Below the pieces are notes generated by a model. That model was given only the letters and a program-made list of their open reading frames with translations. It did no database searches and was not told the origin of the DNA. The position numbers were made by a program, and so were the translations under genes. Of a stretch of DNA of 39,913 nt, positions 10,429-20,371 are shown piece after piece; the first letter of the stretch is position 1; every line of letters begins with the position of its first letter. The DNA comes from Parasitella parasitica (Eukaryota; Mucoromycota; Mucoromycetes; Mucorales; Mucoraceae), in NCBI GenBank assembly GCA_025201805.1, contig MU619365.1, positions 52,388 to 92,300 of the forward strand, written 5' to 3'.

Positions 10429-11501
10429 CTTTAGGGTGTTCTGCTATGGTGGATTGAAAGAAAAGAGAAGCAATCAGCAAAATCCAGTTTCACGTTTTCG
10501 CACTACTGGGCAATCTCCGCGACAAAAAATGACTCATTGCAATTGGATTCTGGAGGATTCCTCAAGTGACATTTGGAAGATCGAGATCATCAGCCTGCCC
10601 CCTTTGACCTATTTGAGAGCAGTGGTTTGGACGACTACTGCAGCACTGCTTCTTTGATTTGCATCTCTAGTAGTGCCGAGACAACGTAGCAGCCACGTTT
10701 TATCCCCGCATATGTCAAATCCATGTTTTAAAACAAAAAACAAAAAACAGGCCTCGCCCAAGCAACTTGGGTTTGGTTCATGGATCCCGAGTAATTGTTT
10801 TCGAGCTTCTTGCATTGTTCGATGCAACTCAACTACATATTAACCTCAAAGAACAATTTTCTGTGTCCAACGCAGCAAGCTGCAGCGGAATATTAAAAGG
10901 CCGCCATGCTTATCGATTCTCTCTGGTTGATTCTTCGAAAATGGTTCAAAAAGTTGGCATCAAATCAGTTTTTTGCAGATTTCTCATCAAGTACTTAATA
11001 AAACATTGATTGTGTGGTAATAGGTTTTTGACAAGAATTGTACGCCGAATTTGATGGTGGTCTTTGATATGAACTTTTCTACCAAGGTTATTACGCAATC
11101 TTAAGAATTGTAAATATCGGTTTTTTGACAAAAACTCTAAACATTAGGTAGATGATGTCTAAACTAAGTCATGGATATGATAGTTGGAGTATGTTAGGTC
11201 ATTTTGAGCTTAGAAACACCATAGTGAAAAGTCTCGTTTTAAGGGTCAAAAATTGACAAATAGTAATTTGTCCGATTTTCCCTTGTGGGTACAGGGGGGT
11301 TTGGGGGGGGGTCAAATTTCATGGATTTTTTCATCCCTCCAGTAATGAGAAAAAATAACATGGAATGTTAATATTGAATAGAAGAAATGTTTCAAGCTGA
11401 TTTTGCGCTTTCAAAAACGATTACAAGTTATCGAAAATATTATTTAAACTTGATAATTTTGTCAATTTTTGCAGCGAAAAAAAACAAAAGAGTTTGGGGT
11501 T
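10429..11501. other. 1.07-kb intergenic region with probable decayed repeat
   Basis: Flanked by the 5' end of the acetyltransferase gene and the 3' end of FMT1. The left part should include the acetyltransferase promoter. The right half is AT-rich, non-coding in all frames, and has a stretch at 11219-11256 resembling 3049-3092 and 19015-19060. A G-rich cluster lies at 11287-11311. Confidence 0.5.
11287..11311 (+). other. potential G-quadruplex motif
   Basis: Runs of 3, 6 and 9 guanines separated by ACA-containing and TTT spacers give four or more G3 tracts within 25 nt. This is sequence potential only. Confidence 0.45.
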
Positions 11502-12763
11502 TTACGCCGCCCCATAACGGCGCATCCTTGCTCTCTTTTTAATGTTCTTTTCTGTAATAGCATCATCCAGAGCTAACGATATCCCAAACTGCCCTTGAGC
11601 TCCATAACCATTTACAAAATCGCTTGCTGAGACAGCACCCTTATTCTGCATTTTCAGCCGAGTACAGGCAACCACGCTGCCATCCCCAAACAACAAATGT
11701 AGACTGTGACTTTGTTCGTCCCAGGCGAAACTTCCTGGAGCACATCCGTGCAACGCCACAGCTGGTTGAGTGGGCAACTCGAGGTGCAGCAATTGCACTA
11801 CGGACAATTTCGACGTTGGGCCAAACACTGTGCGCAGTGGATACTGTTCTCCGATAGCTCGGTGCATTTGCTCTGCTTGCCAAGCGCTCATGGTAGCAAA
11901 GTCCATTTCTGACCATTCTTTTTTTATCTTGGGAGCTTTGGTTGCCTTGGCGATATCCTGTGCTGTTGCGTCTTGTTTGCGTTGGCGTAAATGACGGATG
12001 GTATCTACAAGCAGATTGCTGCCGATAGACGAAAGCCTTTCCTTTAATGGCGAGTAGAGGGGCAGTTCCTGGCGTAAACTAACATGCTCCTGGGCCAGTA
12101 TGCGCCCAGCATCAAACTCGCGGTCGTCTAATTCCTGAATGGTGACACCTGTTTCGGCATCACCATACATGATTGCATGCTGGATAGGCGCTGCTCCTCG
12201 ATATTTCGGCAAAAGAGAGGGATGGACATTGACAGCTCCGTTTTTCAACGTGGATATAATGTGCGGCGGGATGAAATATCCAAAGGAAACAACAACTCCC
12301 AGATCATATACAGTATCGCTAGGCACATGCCAGTCCTGCAAAGACTTTACTTGTGGAGGCGTGTGGTATACTTTTAAATTGCTCGATTCTGCTATTCCTT
12401 TTGTTTCGCTGGCCGTAAGTTTCTCCAGCTTCCTACCTGTTCTTCTGTCGGGCGGACACACGACATCGATGCTCTCGATACAGGAGTCTTGCCGTTCTTG
12501 GATTTAATGCGTTAAACGAGAGACATTTTGATGGCATTGAGATCCTTACCTTTTTCTTTGATGAGCGCCTGTAAATGAGTTTTGGCAAAACCGTCTGTGC
12601 CAAAGAACAGGATTCGCAGCTTGTCATTGACGGCTACAGTCGAGTAGCATCGAGCGATACCGATGCGCTACAAAAGAGGTATCAGCTACTGGTTTTCATG
12701 GTTAAAGTTAGAAAGTTTATTTACATTTGATTTCCACAAATTTCGATTGAAATGGCAAAGCAT
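11502..12763 (-). CDS. FMT1: mitochondrial methionyl-tRNA formyltransferase
   Basis: Three exons (complement): 12725-12763, 12550-12667 and 11502-12496, giving 383 aa. It transfers a formyl group from 10-formyl-THF to Met-tRNA for mitochondrial initiation. A basic presequence comes first (MLCHFNRNLWKSN in exon 1, then RIGIARCYSTV). The formyltransferase fold starts with LRILFFGTDGFAKTHL. Key motifs are VVVSFGYFIPPHII, NVHPSLLPKYRGAAPIQHAI (formyltransferase signature with the catalytic His) and TGVTIQELDDREFDAGRIL, which carries the acidic catalytic position. The C-terminal OB-like domain is present and ends in a basic KKRARMRRYG tail. The 39-nt first exon was chosen because TAG sits directly upstream of exon 2, and splicing at TTTTGTAG restores a targeting peptide in frame. 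The stop of the gene upstream is only 31 bp away on the same strand. Confidence 0.93.
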
Positions 12764-12794
12764 ATGCTGTTGTTTGATACCCGTATGTACCGTA

Positions 12795-14348
12795 TCAAAG
12801 AAACTCTATACGAGGGGGGGGGGCTTTACCAGCATCAACGCTCTCGTGACTCTTTTTGGCTCTCTTCACAGATTTGGGTGTAATCTTTGCTCTGAACACC
12901 ATCACGGATCTCTGGCTCCCGTGCACTACAGCGTTCTCTTGAATATAGCCCAGTGTGATGAGGTCCGATTCTATGGTTGCCGCAATTTCTCGCATTTGGT
13001 AAATGTCTTCCCTGAAGGCCTCAGTTCCTTCCAAGATGCACAGATTCATTTCAAACTGCTGCTTGACGAAAGCCTCCAGCGAATGGAATTTCTGCACTCT
13101 GATATGAAACAGCATTTGCTTTACCGTCTGATGGACGGCGAAAAACATGTGGTGGTAGGTGCTTTGATCACACTTCATTAATTTCAGACTCTGCAGCCCC
13201 TGGAGTACCTCTATCGTTGTATTCAAGCCATCCACAAGCAAGTCAAAATCAACATGATACGCATCATGTTGCAACAAGGAAAACAGAATAACAAGGCGCA
13301 TCGAAAAATAGCATATCCTCAGATGCAGGTTAGGCACATTAACAGTGTGCCACCAAGTTTCAGCTTCGAATGCCAACTTGTCATACAGTAATGGCAGGGT
13401 TCCCGCCTGGATTGCTCGGTTGAAACGGCGCATGTATTGGGTCATGATGGCAAACTCGTATAGCGTGTCATTAGACATGATACAGCACTTATGGATTGCG
13501 CTGTTTGAGGTTGCTGCAAAACGGTATTCGCCTGCTGTCGTTGTTGTCGTTGTGGGTTTAGTGGCTGGAGTTTTTTTGACAGCAAATGGCAGTTTGTCAG
13601 GTAACAGACATTCTTGATTTAATGCAATAGCTATCCAAGCATCGATGTAATACCAGCGGTACCAACATTGCCTCAGTGCCGCTGAGTCATTAATGTAAGC
13701 AATTTTACTCTTCATCAAAGCACAAGCCAGATAGTGCCATGTTCGCTGCTCTCGTGGAAGTCTCAGTAGAGTTGCTGTGTAACTAAGGCAAAAGTAGCAT
13801 TGGATTGCAGTAATAGATAGTGTGCCTTCGTCTTCTGGAAATATGATGTCTTCCAAGTAATGGCAAGCTCTCTTATAGAAGGAGAATGCTATGTCTTTCT
13901 TGAATCCATCCATAGCCTTGTCAGTCCGTTTTCTATCTTTGTCTTTTTTGCCACTATATGTCGTTGTCTCGAGAGGCTGTTGCTGTGTGCTTATTGTTAT
14001 GATGCTAATAGCAGCAACACAGTATAATATCGGTTTTGGTGTATTGTATTTGATGAGCTCTAATTCAATGGGGACGATTTTGAAGCTTATACAACACCAG
14101 TGTTGAATAGCTCGATACATGAGACCTTGTACAAGTTGCGAACTACCAGAGTGGTATCGTACGGTTTTCGGTAAGGAATTTTGTGATTTGTAAACCAATA
14201 ATGCTTTCACAGTTGCTTTTGTACATTTGATGTCGAACGATCTATTTGGGACATGAATTTCAAGTAGATCGCACAGATCAGTAAAGCTTCTGACAACGTA
14301 CGAAACGTCGTTGCAAGCAAATGGTTCGTAATGATTAGTGGCTATCAT
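12795..14348 (-). CDS. fungal-specific transcription-factor-domain-like protein, N-terminus uncertain
   Basis: One long exon of 517 aa. Residues from about 150 to 260 resemble the middle homology region of fungal Zn2Cys6 regulators: FYKRACHYLED, then a helix with AIQCYFCLSYTATLLRLPREQRTWHYLACALM, then a short ALRQCWYRWYYIDAWIA followed by LLPDKLP, where such proteins usually have a DxxLS-x-xLGRP-like segment. No CxxC-rich zinc cluster is visible here or upstream as far as RPL37. An acceptor-like TACCAG at the 5' end would add SLQLLD before Met1, so the true start may lie in an exon near the assembly gap at 14547. The C-terminal eight codons run through a G10 homopolymer (12815-12824), so the end could be altered by a length error. 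I call it a probable regulator or a DNA-binding-less relative, with limited confidence. Confidence 0.6.
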   Translation of the reverse strand: MIATNHYEPFACNDVSYVVRSFTDLCDLLEIHVPNRSFDIKCTKATVKALLVYKSQNSLPKTVRYHSGSSQLVQGLMYRAIQHWCCISFKIVPIELELIKYNTPKPILYCVAAISIITISTQQQPLETTTYSGKKDKDRKRTDKAMDGFKKDIAFSFYKRACHYLEDIIFPEDEGTLSITAIQCYFCLSYTATLLRLPREQRTWHYLACALMKSKIAYINDSAALRQCWYRWYYIDAWIAIALNQECLLPDKLPFAVKKTPATKPTTTTTTAGEYRFAATSNSAIHKCCIMSNDTLYEFAIMTQYMRRFNRAIQAGTLPLLYDKLAFEAETWWHTVNVPNLHLRICYFSMRLVILFSLLQHDAYHVDFDLLVDGLNTTIEVLQGLQSLKLMKCDQSTYHHMFFAVHQTVKQMLFHIRVQKFHSLEAFVKQQFEMNLCILEGTEAFREDIYQMREIAATIESDLITLGYIQENAVVHGSQRSVMVFRAKITPKSVKRAKKSHESVDAGKAPPPRIEFL

Positions 14349-15118
14349 GTCAAGCAGTTGTAATGACTGGTATAATCAAAGAAGAAGGAGCGATTTATCT
14401 CTTCGAGGTGAAGAAAATATCAAGTCTGAGGCACCCTGCTAAAACTAATAATATATGAACTCATGTGATTACATATATATATATATCGTAAAGGTTACAA
14501 TATTTTACACTCACACACGCATGCTGTACTACTACAATCAACATCTNNNNNNNNNNNNNNNNNNNNAAAAAAAAAAAAAAAAATGCTATTTGGTATATGC
14601 CAATCCACTTTTGTTACAAAAAAAAAGAGGGGACAAAAGGAAGTTTCCTTATGCTTTTTAATAACTCAAAAGTAGCAAAATGTCATGTAACATGTCAGGT
14701 TTACATGAGTTAATGTTCTTTTGTCCTTCAAAGGATGGACTCGACATATTTGTTTATTGACCCCCTGGCAGTAGAACAACTATCCAACGCAGTTCTTTCT
14801 TCTCCTGAAAAAGCATCTTCCATTTGCTTTTCTCATGCCTATCGATCATAATTCTGCATTAGAGATAACTGTATACTTTATTACTGCCTCATCTTATGTG
14901 TAGCGAGATACATCAAACCATACAGTATGTAGAGTTTTAAATAAGAGAACAAAACGTCAATCACCAGCCACGAATCGAATACTATTTAGGATGTCGACAT
15001 CGATAGCACTGTGATGAAAACTTGACGAAATTAATGTTTAATCTTACAGATTTGCAGTTGTTCTGTAACAAAATAAGAAATCCCTTTTTTTTTATTATAG
15101 AACTGATTTTAAACATAT
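14349..15118. other. 770-bp intergenic region with assembly gap
   Basis: Between the 5' end of the transcription-factor-like gene and the 3' end of RPL37. It contains a short AT repeat (14473-14485), the N gap and an A run of 17 beside it. TTTATT at 15091-15096 is an AATAAA poly(A) signal on the minus strand, 23 nt past the RPL37 stop. I see no coding exon or zinc-cluster motif. Confidence 0.6.
14547..14566. other. assembly gap of 20 N
   Basis: Twenty N followed at once by a 17-nt A run, so the gap probably marks an unresolved homopolymer or microsatellite; the true length is unknown. Confidence 0.99.
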
Positions 15119-15911
15119 TTAAGCAGAAGCCTCGGCCTTGGTTTGCTTCTTGGCTTGGGTACCTGTCAAGTAGATTTCGTTAGTTCAATCATATAAAACA
15201 ACTGCTAAAAACTTACCCTCACGGAAACCGTTCTTGAAACGACGTTGAACTTCCTTCAAGTGAGCCATACGGCCAGTACCGGTGGTCTTTCTGCGCATAC
15301 CCTTTTCAGACCAGTTGACTAGATAAAGCATATATATATATTAGTAATGTTTCTCGTAAAAAAAAAACCCCCCCCCCATGTCCATAAACTAACAAGATCT
15401 GATTTTGGCAGCGGGATAACCACATTGAGCGCAGGTTTTCTTTTGCTTGTGGAAAGAGCGGTTACCACAGCGACGACACAAGGTGTGTGTCTTGGTGTGG
15501 CGTTTACCGAAAGAACTAGTACCCTTAGACTATATATTTAAAAGAAAAAAAAAAAAAAAAAAAAAAAAAAAAGATACATTGTTAATATCACCCAGAATAC
15601 TGCATTAAAAATTACAATCATCCACCAGTATCTCGCCTGCTCATGTTGATTTTGTACGCGCTACAGGAATCAAGCCCAAATGTCTGTCGACAAGCATATG
15701 GCCATTGAATCCCATTGGCATCAGAGCATTTCAATACACGATAAACAGATATTCCTTTTCCAAGATCCTCCGAAATGTTACATGGCCAGAATGAATTCAA
15801 CGGTTTAATAATCGACAAATATTCGCACGAGCAGCTCCAATATTAATCAACATAGGCAGATGGATGGATGGATGGATGATTGCATTTGATAGCATAATAG
15901 CACTTTACCAT
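15119..15911 (-). CDS. RPL37: 60S ribosomal protein L37 (eL37)
   Basis: Exons (complement): 15909-15911 (ATG only, inferred), 15394-15529, 15217-15318 and 15119-15162, giving 94 aa. It is a small zinc-binding protein of the large cytosolic ribosomal subunit. Seen: [17 protein letters not shown], the zinc finger C19-x2-C22 and C34-x2-C37, then [18 protein letters not shown] and a basic C-terminus ending EASA. Exons 2-4 are certain. Exon 2 begins at TATATAG with Ser2, so the ATG must be upstream. The nearest ATG followed by a good donor (ATG/GTAAAG) is at 15903-15911, implying a 379-nt first intron containing a 28-nt A run and a GATG microsatellite. A long first intron just after the start codon is common in fungal ribosomal-protein genes. 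It diverges from the MAP kinase kinase gene. Confidence 0.92.
15545..15572. repeat. poly(A) tract, 28 nt, in RPL37 intron 1
   Basis: On the transcribed (minus) strand this is a T28 run directly upstream of the intron 1 acceptor, so it works as an extreme polypyrimidine tract. Confidence 0.9.
15859..15880. repeat. GATG tetranucleotide microsatellite
   Basis: About five GATG units inside the proposed first intron of RPL37. Confidence 0.85.
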
Positions 15912-16143
15912 CTCTAAATTGACTGTTGGTGAAAGGAGGTGGCAGAAGCTTCTGCTATTATTACACCTTTAAAATCATACAGATTTCCCCGCTCGTATTT
16001 CGAAAGTGTAGGTAGGCAAACCCGTCCAAAGTATCCGGACCGGATATCCACTTTAGTATTGATATCAACAATTGCAAGGGAAATACTTAAAATTTCAACT
16101 ATAAATCCTCTTTTCCCTCTCTTCTAACCTACAATAAAATAGC
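15912..16143. promoter_or_regulatory. 232-bp bidirectional promoter between RPL37 and the MAP kinase kinase
   Basis: Divergent start codons define it. It contains near-palindromic TATCCGGACCGGATA (16031-16045) and ATTGATATCAACAAT (16055-16069), either of which could be a dimer binding site. It depends on the inferred RPL37 first exon. Confidence 0.5.
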
Positions 16144-16774
16144 ATGGCACAGTTGGGTGGAAAAAAGATCAAGTCTGCTGGTCTCAAGATCCAACTGATG
16201 GGTAACTATGACAACGCGAACTCAGATCAGCCAGATAACACAGATAGGCCACCCTTAACCAACGCTCCGTCAAGCTGGCGTGATGATATTGTTCGTATTG
16301 TTCATCATCATGAAGATGATAACGCCAAATCACTGAATGATATGAAGTCGGATGATTTTGAAAACAAACGGAAGCTAGGTGAGGGTGCAGCGGGTACAGT
16401 TTGGCAAGTTATGCATAAACCATCCAATTTGATTATGGCAAAGAAAGTGAGTCTTTTTGTGAAATACACTATATATTTTTAGTTGCTTATGCAAAGGTAG
16501 ACAGTTACCGTCGATCCCGATCCACAGCTCCAGCGTCAAATTTTGAGAGAATTATCGTTTCTGAAAACTTGCGAATCGCCCTATATTGTATCCTTTTATG
16601 GCGCATTTCTGGATGATGGAGACACAACTATCGCAATTTGTATGGAATTTTGTGAAGGTGGTAGCTTGGAAGATATTTACAAAAGAGCGAGTGCAATTAA
16701 CGGCGTCATTGGAGAAACTATTCTGGCTAATATCGCAGATTCTGTAAATATAAAAGACTTTTTTTTTTTTTCTG

Positions 16775-16830
<56 letters not shown>

Positions 16831-17447
16831 AAATGCTAACATGTACTTAAATTTCTGCGTCAAAGGTGTGTAGAGGTTTGATCTATTTGCATTCTCAAAG
16901 TGTTATCCATAGAGACATCAAACCCTCGAATATCTTGATGACCAAGAAAGGGCAGATTAAATTATGTGATTTGGGCGTATCTGGGGAGTTGATTAACTCG
17001 ATGGCAGAGACTTTTACCGGTACGCAGTATTATATGGCAGTAAGTGAACCCTGTATTTATGTCATATGTTGTCTCTTCTAACTACTCTATTTCTGTCCTT
17101 TAATCAAGCCTGAGCGTATTAAGGGTGCAACTTATTCCGTTCGCTCCGATATATGGTCCCTGGGCTTAACCATCATTGAGGTAGCACAGAATAAACCAGC
17201 ATTACCCCCACCAGGTCAACCTCACCTGACTATTTTCGAGTTATTGGATTTTATCGTAAATCAGCCTATGCCAAATGTTGGAGCTGATCGGTCTCCTGAG
17301 TGCCAGAACTTTGTTGAGACTTGTCTGATAAAAGATCCAGAAGAGAGACCTTTACCTGAACAGATGCTGGAACACGATTTCATTAAATTAAGAGCTGATC
17401 CAGATTGCAACATAGAAGATTGGCTGAAAGAATTGTGGCATTGGTAA
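16144..17447 (+). CDS. MAP kinase kinase, Mkk1/2-Pek1 (cell-integrity) type
   Basis: Four exons: 16144-16446, 16501-16743, 16866-17039 and 17109-17447, giving 352 aa. It is a dual-specificity kinase expected to phosphorylate a cell-wall-integrity MAPK in the cytosol. The N-terminus ([12 protein letters not shown]) fits a MAPK docking site: a basic cluster followed by LxI. Kinase elements: GEGAAGTV loop (79-86), Lys101 at the exon 1 end, HRDIKPSN (197-204, catalytic Asp199), and activation-loop Ser227/Thr231 in [10 protein letters not shown]. The metal-binding DFG reads DLG (217-219). [15 protein letters not shown] and SGELINSMA are typical of the Mkk/Pek subgroup rather than Ste7 or Pbs2. The protein is shorter than yeast Mkk1 because the N-terminal extension is reduced. 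An AATAAA signal lies about 134 nt past the stop. Confidence 0.93.
16777..16827 (+). repeat. CT dinucleotide microsatellite in MAP kinase kinase intron 2
   Basis: Roughly 24 CT units following a T12 run, within the 122-nt intron 16744-16865. It lengthens this intron to twice the local norm, and it lies between the donor and the TAAAT/CTAAC-like branch region near 16836. Confidence 0.95.
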
Positions 17448-17623
17448 TGAAAGATAAAGTGGCACGGCATGAACTGTTGTGTTTCGTATATTAAATATCC
17501 AAAGATTATATCCACTACTATATTCATTGCATAGTATGAATTATTCAATCTCTTTCGATATTTTATCATATATTGTATTTAAATAAAAGAAACTAAAGAA
17601 ACCAATAAATACTGTTATTTTGC

Positions 17624-17772
17624 AGTTTCTGAAAAAAAAAAGTTCAAGTAAATGATAAAAGTCATGGTGATTGTGATAATAGATATTAGGATTTCTGGTA
17701 AAAAGCCTTCTAATTTCTGATAAAAGCTAACAAGTTTCTGAGAGAAGAGAAATGTCTCCCTGAAAAAATTTC
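17624..17772 (+). repeat. left terminal inverted repeat
   Basis: Begins AGTTTCTG and an A run. It contains four TTTCTG motifs at about 17626, 17691, 17713 and 17734. Confidence 0.8.
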
Positions 17773-20109
17773 AAGTGGGGATTTCCATATTTAGAGAAAA
17801 AGACTAATTGCTTTGTTTCATTCATAATGAAAATACAAAGAGAATGCGTCATATCTTTAAGTCCAAGGTAGTCTTTAGAAAAGGTTACGAATGTCTATTG
17901 ACAAACATCTGTGATTCTGGGTGTTAGTGTGTCTGTTGACTTTGGGTCAAAAACCTTTAATTGGATTCAGGAACGGAGAGCAAGGTTGAAGATAAACACA
18001 TTTATGTCCTTGGGATCTCATAAATTTCTATATAGATCATTTTTTTATGAATGAGTGTGTTATCCTGGTGGCAGGTTGTTTCATATTCTCTGACATTTTC
18101 TTATACCCTCAGTTAATTTGGCGCCTTTTAGTGTAGAAGGTGTTGTCAGACATTTATCAAGCTGGGTTCTCTATACTCAGTTGCACAATAGAACAGCTAG
18201 TCAAGCTAGTGCCATCTTTTCCATAATATTGAAATGGTTTAAAAGTGTGTGTCTTTGCAAAGACATCGTGCTTGTTATTTTTTTTGGTCTACGCGGACTT
18301 CAGTGTGTTATTGTCAGAAAAAAGACAAAAACTATAAGAAAACAATGTTTAGCAACCTCAAACACAAAAAAGAGTAATGCAAAGTAATTTAGTAGATTAT
18401 AAAACACCTTTTGATAACATATTTGCATAGCTTAGAGCAAATTTCTGCATGTTTTAAGTTGACATAAAATGACGGAAGCGACTTTTATGACTTTTTTCGG
18501 CAAAGTATTTTTCAAAATCGGAGCGTGAGACCGTCAAGCTAGGTACAGACATTCAAGTACTACCACTAAAAAGCCAAGAATCACATCATTTAGCAAACTA
18601 GGTTTCAATTGTTTTTCTCTTGAATTGGGGAAGCTATGGCTTCTCAGAGCTAATGCTTTCTTGGAAAAGATACAATTTTTCTTTGATGGCGGAGATTAAA
18701 CGCGTCCAAAATCAGGAAGGAAAAATTCTTTCAGAAACTCCATTTGTACAATTAGAAAACAAAATTACTTCTTTAAGGCAACATATCATCCCCCGATACT
18801 ATGCATACCTCGGCTGTCAGTCTATGATAATTGCTGTATTTTTGGACGCTCTACACGATGGTATTTTTTCATAATTCTCATATACTCATGGAAGGAATTA
18901 TGTCGAGAAAACCTCAAAACAGATTAAGAGGGAAAAGTCAATATTTTGCTTAATCAAAGCGCATTTCCAGTCTTTCAGATGAAGGAATGGTCTTTTGCGA
19001 TCATTTTCCTCTAATATATGCTATAGTAAAAAGTTGTATTTTTGAGGTCAAAATCGAGGATAATGCATAATCGATGATTTCGGATGGGTGGATACAAGGA
19101 AAAAATCGAAAAAATTCGTGATTTTGCATCGAAAAAAAAATCATGCTCAAATTGCACTAAAATCATATATAATATAGATTTTTATCAATGGATACTATTT
19201 TTCGTGTTTTCAGGGCACTTTTGATTACGAAAATTAATCAAATAATGGCTCAGGAAGCTAAAGTTCTTACTTTAAACTGTAAAAAATATCTATCTGGAGA
19301 TGATATCACGTCAATTTTAATTCTAGTACATGGCAAAGCCCTATAAAGCAAGTATTTTTGGTGCCACAAGTATACTTTTCTTCGCGGTAATAAGATAAAC
19401 AGACGCGGCTCATCTGGTTGGAAGCAGAAGAGGATGATTCATGAATAGAATGTTTTCCCGTAAAAACTCCTTGTTATTTGTAAATAATTCGTAAGTTGCT
19501 AATTGCTAGTGATTGAGAAGTTCTATTACCATTGCTCCTTATAATAATGCTGAATGTCAACTCAAGGGTTCCTTTTCTTTGTGATTCTAATGCTAAGCAT
19601 GTAAATTAGAAAGTAAAGTAGAGGTTAGGATTGAGATTGAGGACAATTTTACTAACAAAAGTCAAGTTTCATAATAAGCTTCTGGTAAGATTCCAGATTC
19701 CAGGCACTGTGCTGTAAAGTATCAAATTCTGAATGGGAGATAACTCGTTTTATCAAATACATTTTTGTACACCAACCCGTCCGTTATGGCGAGTCCCGAC
19801 TGTATATTCTTTTCTTGATACAAGATATGCTGATTTAACTCAACAGATGTTACATAAAATGATAATGTGAAGTTTTAAAAATAGAGATTGTCATTTGACT
19901 GAATATGCTATGATTTTTGAAAAGACGTATAATTAAATGAGAAAACAGAATGAAATAGTTAGCTTAAACTTAGATTCAGAGTAAAACTGCTATTGTGTAA
20001 ATGCATAATTGGACAGATACGTAAAACTTGATGCCTTATTAATATCAGCAGTTTGATACTTTCATACTCTATGGTTTTGTAATTCCTCTTGTTCCAACTA
20101 CGGTAGAAA

Positions 20110-20251
20110 TATTCTTAGGGAGACATATCTCTTCTCTCAGAAACTTCTCAGTTTTTATCAGAGATAAAAGATTTGTTACAGAAACCCTAATATATATTAT
20201 CACAATCACCATGACCTTTATTCATTTACTTGAATTTTTTTTTCTGAAACT
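20110..20251 (-). repeat. right terminal inverted repeat
   Basis: Reverse complement of the left repeat, beginning AGTTTCAG and an A run at 20251 and reading leftward. Confidence 0.8.
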
Positions 20252-20371
20252 ATAAAAAGACTGTATAATTGACCATATCTCACGTAAAAAATTAATAGAA
20301 ATTATAAGGTTATCCTAGCTGAAAGCCACACCTCGGTTGCAAATTTAATAATTCTTTATTGATTTCACTGC

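Larger units (their letters stand above)
17624..20251. mobile_element. putative non-autonomous DNA transposon with about 150-bp terminal inverted repeats
   Basis: The left end (17624 to about 17772) and the reverse complement of the right end (about 20110-20251) align along their length with a few small indels, roughly 80-85% identity by eye. Shared blocks include TTCAAGTAAATGA, GTCATGGTGATTGTGATAAT, AGTTTCTGAGAGAAGAGA and TGTCTCCCT. Each arm holds several TTTCTG(G/A)TAAAA-like subterminal motifs. Weaker similarity extends outward to 17612 and 20262, where ends reading CTG/CAG would sit beside TA dinucleotides, as in Tc1/mariner-pogo insertions; this boundary is tentative. The 2.3-kb interior has only short frames (for example 18118-18387 and 18620-18874) without a recognisable transposase, so I infer a decayed or non-autonomous copy. 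It fills most of the space between the kinase and the ABC transporter. Confidence 0.72.

Noticed and set aside
18118-18874. Short frames inside the TIR element as transposase remnants
   Set aside because: They contain no DDE/D residues or helix-turn-helix motif that I can place; too short to support a call.
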